NCBI RefSeq assembly: GCF_016920785.2 | Contig: NW_024609881.1 | Coordinates: 45,416,710-45,480,709, forward strand | From: Ixodes scapularis | Lineage: Eukaryota > Arthropoda > Arachnida > Ixodida > Ixodidae | Length of the DNA: 64,000 nt | Direction: 5' to 3' | In this document: positions 62,118 to 64,000 of the stretch, piece after piece | How positions within the stretch are numbered: position 1 is the stretch's first letter | Layout of the letters: each line of letters starts with the position of its first letter | Made by a program: the position numbers and the translations under genes | Notes under the pieces: generated by a model | What the model saw: the letters and a program-made list of their open reading frames with translations, nothing else | What the model was told of the DNA's origin: nothing | Databases searched by the model: none

Positions 62118-63229
62118 GGGCGCGTTCAGTAGCGCCTCCCTTGCCTCCGAACGGAGTGCCTCGAGTCGGAGTCATCGGAGCGCCTACTGAACGGCAAAAA
62201 AACCCCGCAGCTCCAAACCTGCTTCTACGCAACTTCCGCTTCCTCCCCAGTGCCAGACGGTCTCCGAATAAACTGGAAGCAGACGATGGCGAGCACGATC
62301 GCTTTTATTTGACGCCGGTTGAAGAAGTCTTTACAAAGTCGTTGAAAAAAAAAGCGGGTGATTGTACACAACAGCGCTGCTGTTCGAAGCGATGCAACGC
62401 GATCGAGCCCTTCGCTTGGCGGTGCAAAGGCAGCTACTGTTGTAAAAGCCGACGAAAATCGTCGTCTGGTCAGCACACGCAAAATACAGAGCTCAGCAAA
62501 TCTACCCCGCCGGTTGCGATACCTTTATACGGCTATAAGTTTATTCTGCCCTTCGTAACGAACTTCCTATAAAATGTATTCGTATACACACGGGAAGTTC
62601 GGCCGCGCTCGGCGATCAAGGTTTTGTCGGCCGAAGCGAGCCTCAGCCAACGTGCATTCCGATTTAGCTACGCAAACAAAACATTAAACGGTATCATGCT
62701 CTGCGCGAGTGTCCAACCGGCTTCCAAAGTCGCGTTCATACCCTGTTTTGCTCTGTTGAGCGCGGACAGGACTATCGTCGATATTCACCGAGTTTCCGTG
62801 CAACGGCGATCAAGACACGGCGTCAAATGAACGTTTGCGTTGTTTATTAGCATATTCAAACCAAACAAAATACGGCCCAATGCATTTTCCGAAAGAGCCT
62901 CACCTGAAAAAGATATTCGAACGCGTTATTCGTCTTACCTTGAGCACTTTTCATTAACAAAAGCGAGCAAACCGGGCACCAGCGACAGAACCAAAGCAGC
63001 TTATTCCGCCATATTGTTTTTTTTTTTCCTTTTTTAGCGCCGGAAATCGTCACCAGTCAGGAAATTACGTCATTTTAGCTCCTTTGACTCTACGTGCACC
63101 GTCTCCGGACTCGGTGCTTCGGAGCTTGACTCCGAAGCCCCGGAGTTACGTGCACCGGAAGTGACTTTTGGCCGTCCAGTGGAAGGAGTCAGTGACTCCT
63201 TGACTCCGGGGCCGCTACTGAACGCGCCC
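62118..63229. mobile_element. DNA transposon remnant with GGGCGCGTTCAGTAGCG ends
   Basis: gggcgcgttcagtagcg (62118) is matched by cgctactgaacgcgccc ending at 63229, with att on the outside of both ends as a candidate 3-bp target duplication. Interior frames (62093-62572, 62624-62830) show no known domain. Confidence 0.6.
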
Positions 63230-64000
63230 ATTGCAATCCAAGAAAACAAAATAAGTAAAAAAAAAAAAAAAACAAAAACAGCATCAACAATGATAAAAAA
63301 ATGTATGCGGCGATCACAGAAACCATTCCGCCCCCACCCCCCCACAATACCCTGAATAAACTACATATAATTATAATGAAAAAAAAAAAAAAAAACGCAA
63401 AATAATTGATCGTATTTTTTTTAAACTGATTTGTCAAACAGCGGCACCGAACCTATTCACGGTGACCTCCTGTTATCGTTATATCATGTTCATCCGTCCG
63501 CAGAAAGAAACAGAGACGCAAATTGTATTTCGATCAGATTTAGCAAGCTCAACCACAATCGACTTCCTATCCCACGTCTTCTGACCGTGGGATAGCGTGC
63601 TTTGGTATGCCAGCGACGTCACTGATGTCCGTTACGGCGCCCAGAGGATATGGCGTTGGTTGTACGCGAAGTCTGCAATTCATCTCGAGCATTCGTGAAG
63701 TTCCCAGGTGCGAACGTTTGAAGGCTGAAAGAGAAGGATAGGAACAGGGAAGTGGAAACGGTGTAGCCGCGCCCTTACGTTACATGACAGGAAGGGGGGG
63801 GGGGGGGGGGGGGGGGATCGAAAGCCGGATATTTCTAGAGATGGCATCGATTGTTCATTCTGCACAGATTGAGGTGGACATGTATTAAAAAAAGGTTAAA
63901 AAAAAAAAAACTATATTTTTTTTTTGTATTGCAAAATAATTTATTTGTTGCCGTAGGCCCAGTCTCTGCTCAAATGAATAGCACTACTAACGGTCCGAAC

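Noticed and set aside
63796..63820. Long G or C homopolymers (also about 7240-7266, 8829-8847, 41785-41810, 46742-46761)
   Set aside because: Simple runs whose lengths are unreliable in sequencing; no functional claim is made.
1..64000. tRNA, rRNA or CRISPR features
   Set aside because: No complete tRNA cloverleaf, rRNA block or regularly spaced direct repeat array was found; A/B-box matches are parts of SINEs.

Overview
This is a eukaryotic, intron-rich, repeat-rich window, best explained as a tick genome (Acari: Ixodida, probably a metastriate genus such as Rhipicephalus, Dermacentor or Hyalomma). The clues are small exons separated by kilobase introns, GT-AG and GC-AG splice sites, AATAAA poly(A) signals, pogo, piggyBac and LINE relics, and dispersed repeats carrying the short block GTTGGTTCAT, which I associate with tick transcripts. 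The species call is inference. The two gene identities are firm.

Two protein-coding genes can be supported, and they face each other tail to tail. On the + strand, 1796-10321 holds the last six coding exons of a septin of the SEPT3 subgroup (SEPT3/SEPT9/SEPT12-like). The exon with the P-loop lies before the window. On the - strand, 58598-13780 holds a complete 8-exon FOXK gene (forkhead-associated domain plus forkhead DNA-binding domain, 667 codons plus stop). All exon phases agree across junctions. Septin is a cytoskeletal GTP-binding filament protein and FOXK is a nuclear transcription regulator, so no shared pathway is implied. The link is physical: their 3' ends meet at a perfect palindrome, AATAAATTTATT (11049-11060), which is a poly(A) signal on both strands with GU-rich sequence downstream on each side.

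Layout: 1-1795 upstream septin intron with a TIR element; 1796-10321 septin exons; 10322-11075 septin 3' UTR; about 11035-13779 FOXK 3' UTR; 13780-33976 FOXK exons 8 to 2 with transposon-filled introns; 33977-58239 the 24-kb FOXK intron 1, which holds an E-box-rich tandem array; 58240-58598 FOXK exon 1; 58599-64000 promoter and upstream repeats.

The most unusual points are: three of the twelve fully visible introns use GC donors, each forced by conserved reading frame; an 83-bp perfect inverted repeat with a tandem tail and a 12-bp target-site duplication sits 31 bp upstream of a septin exon; a 1.5-kb tandem array contains eleven CACGTG boxes; and several families of TTAA-flanked or TA-flanked transposons are nested in the introns. 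Nearly all other open reading frames are chance frames in repeats or antisense frames of GC-rich exons.
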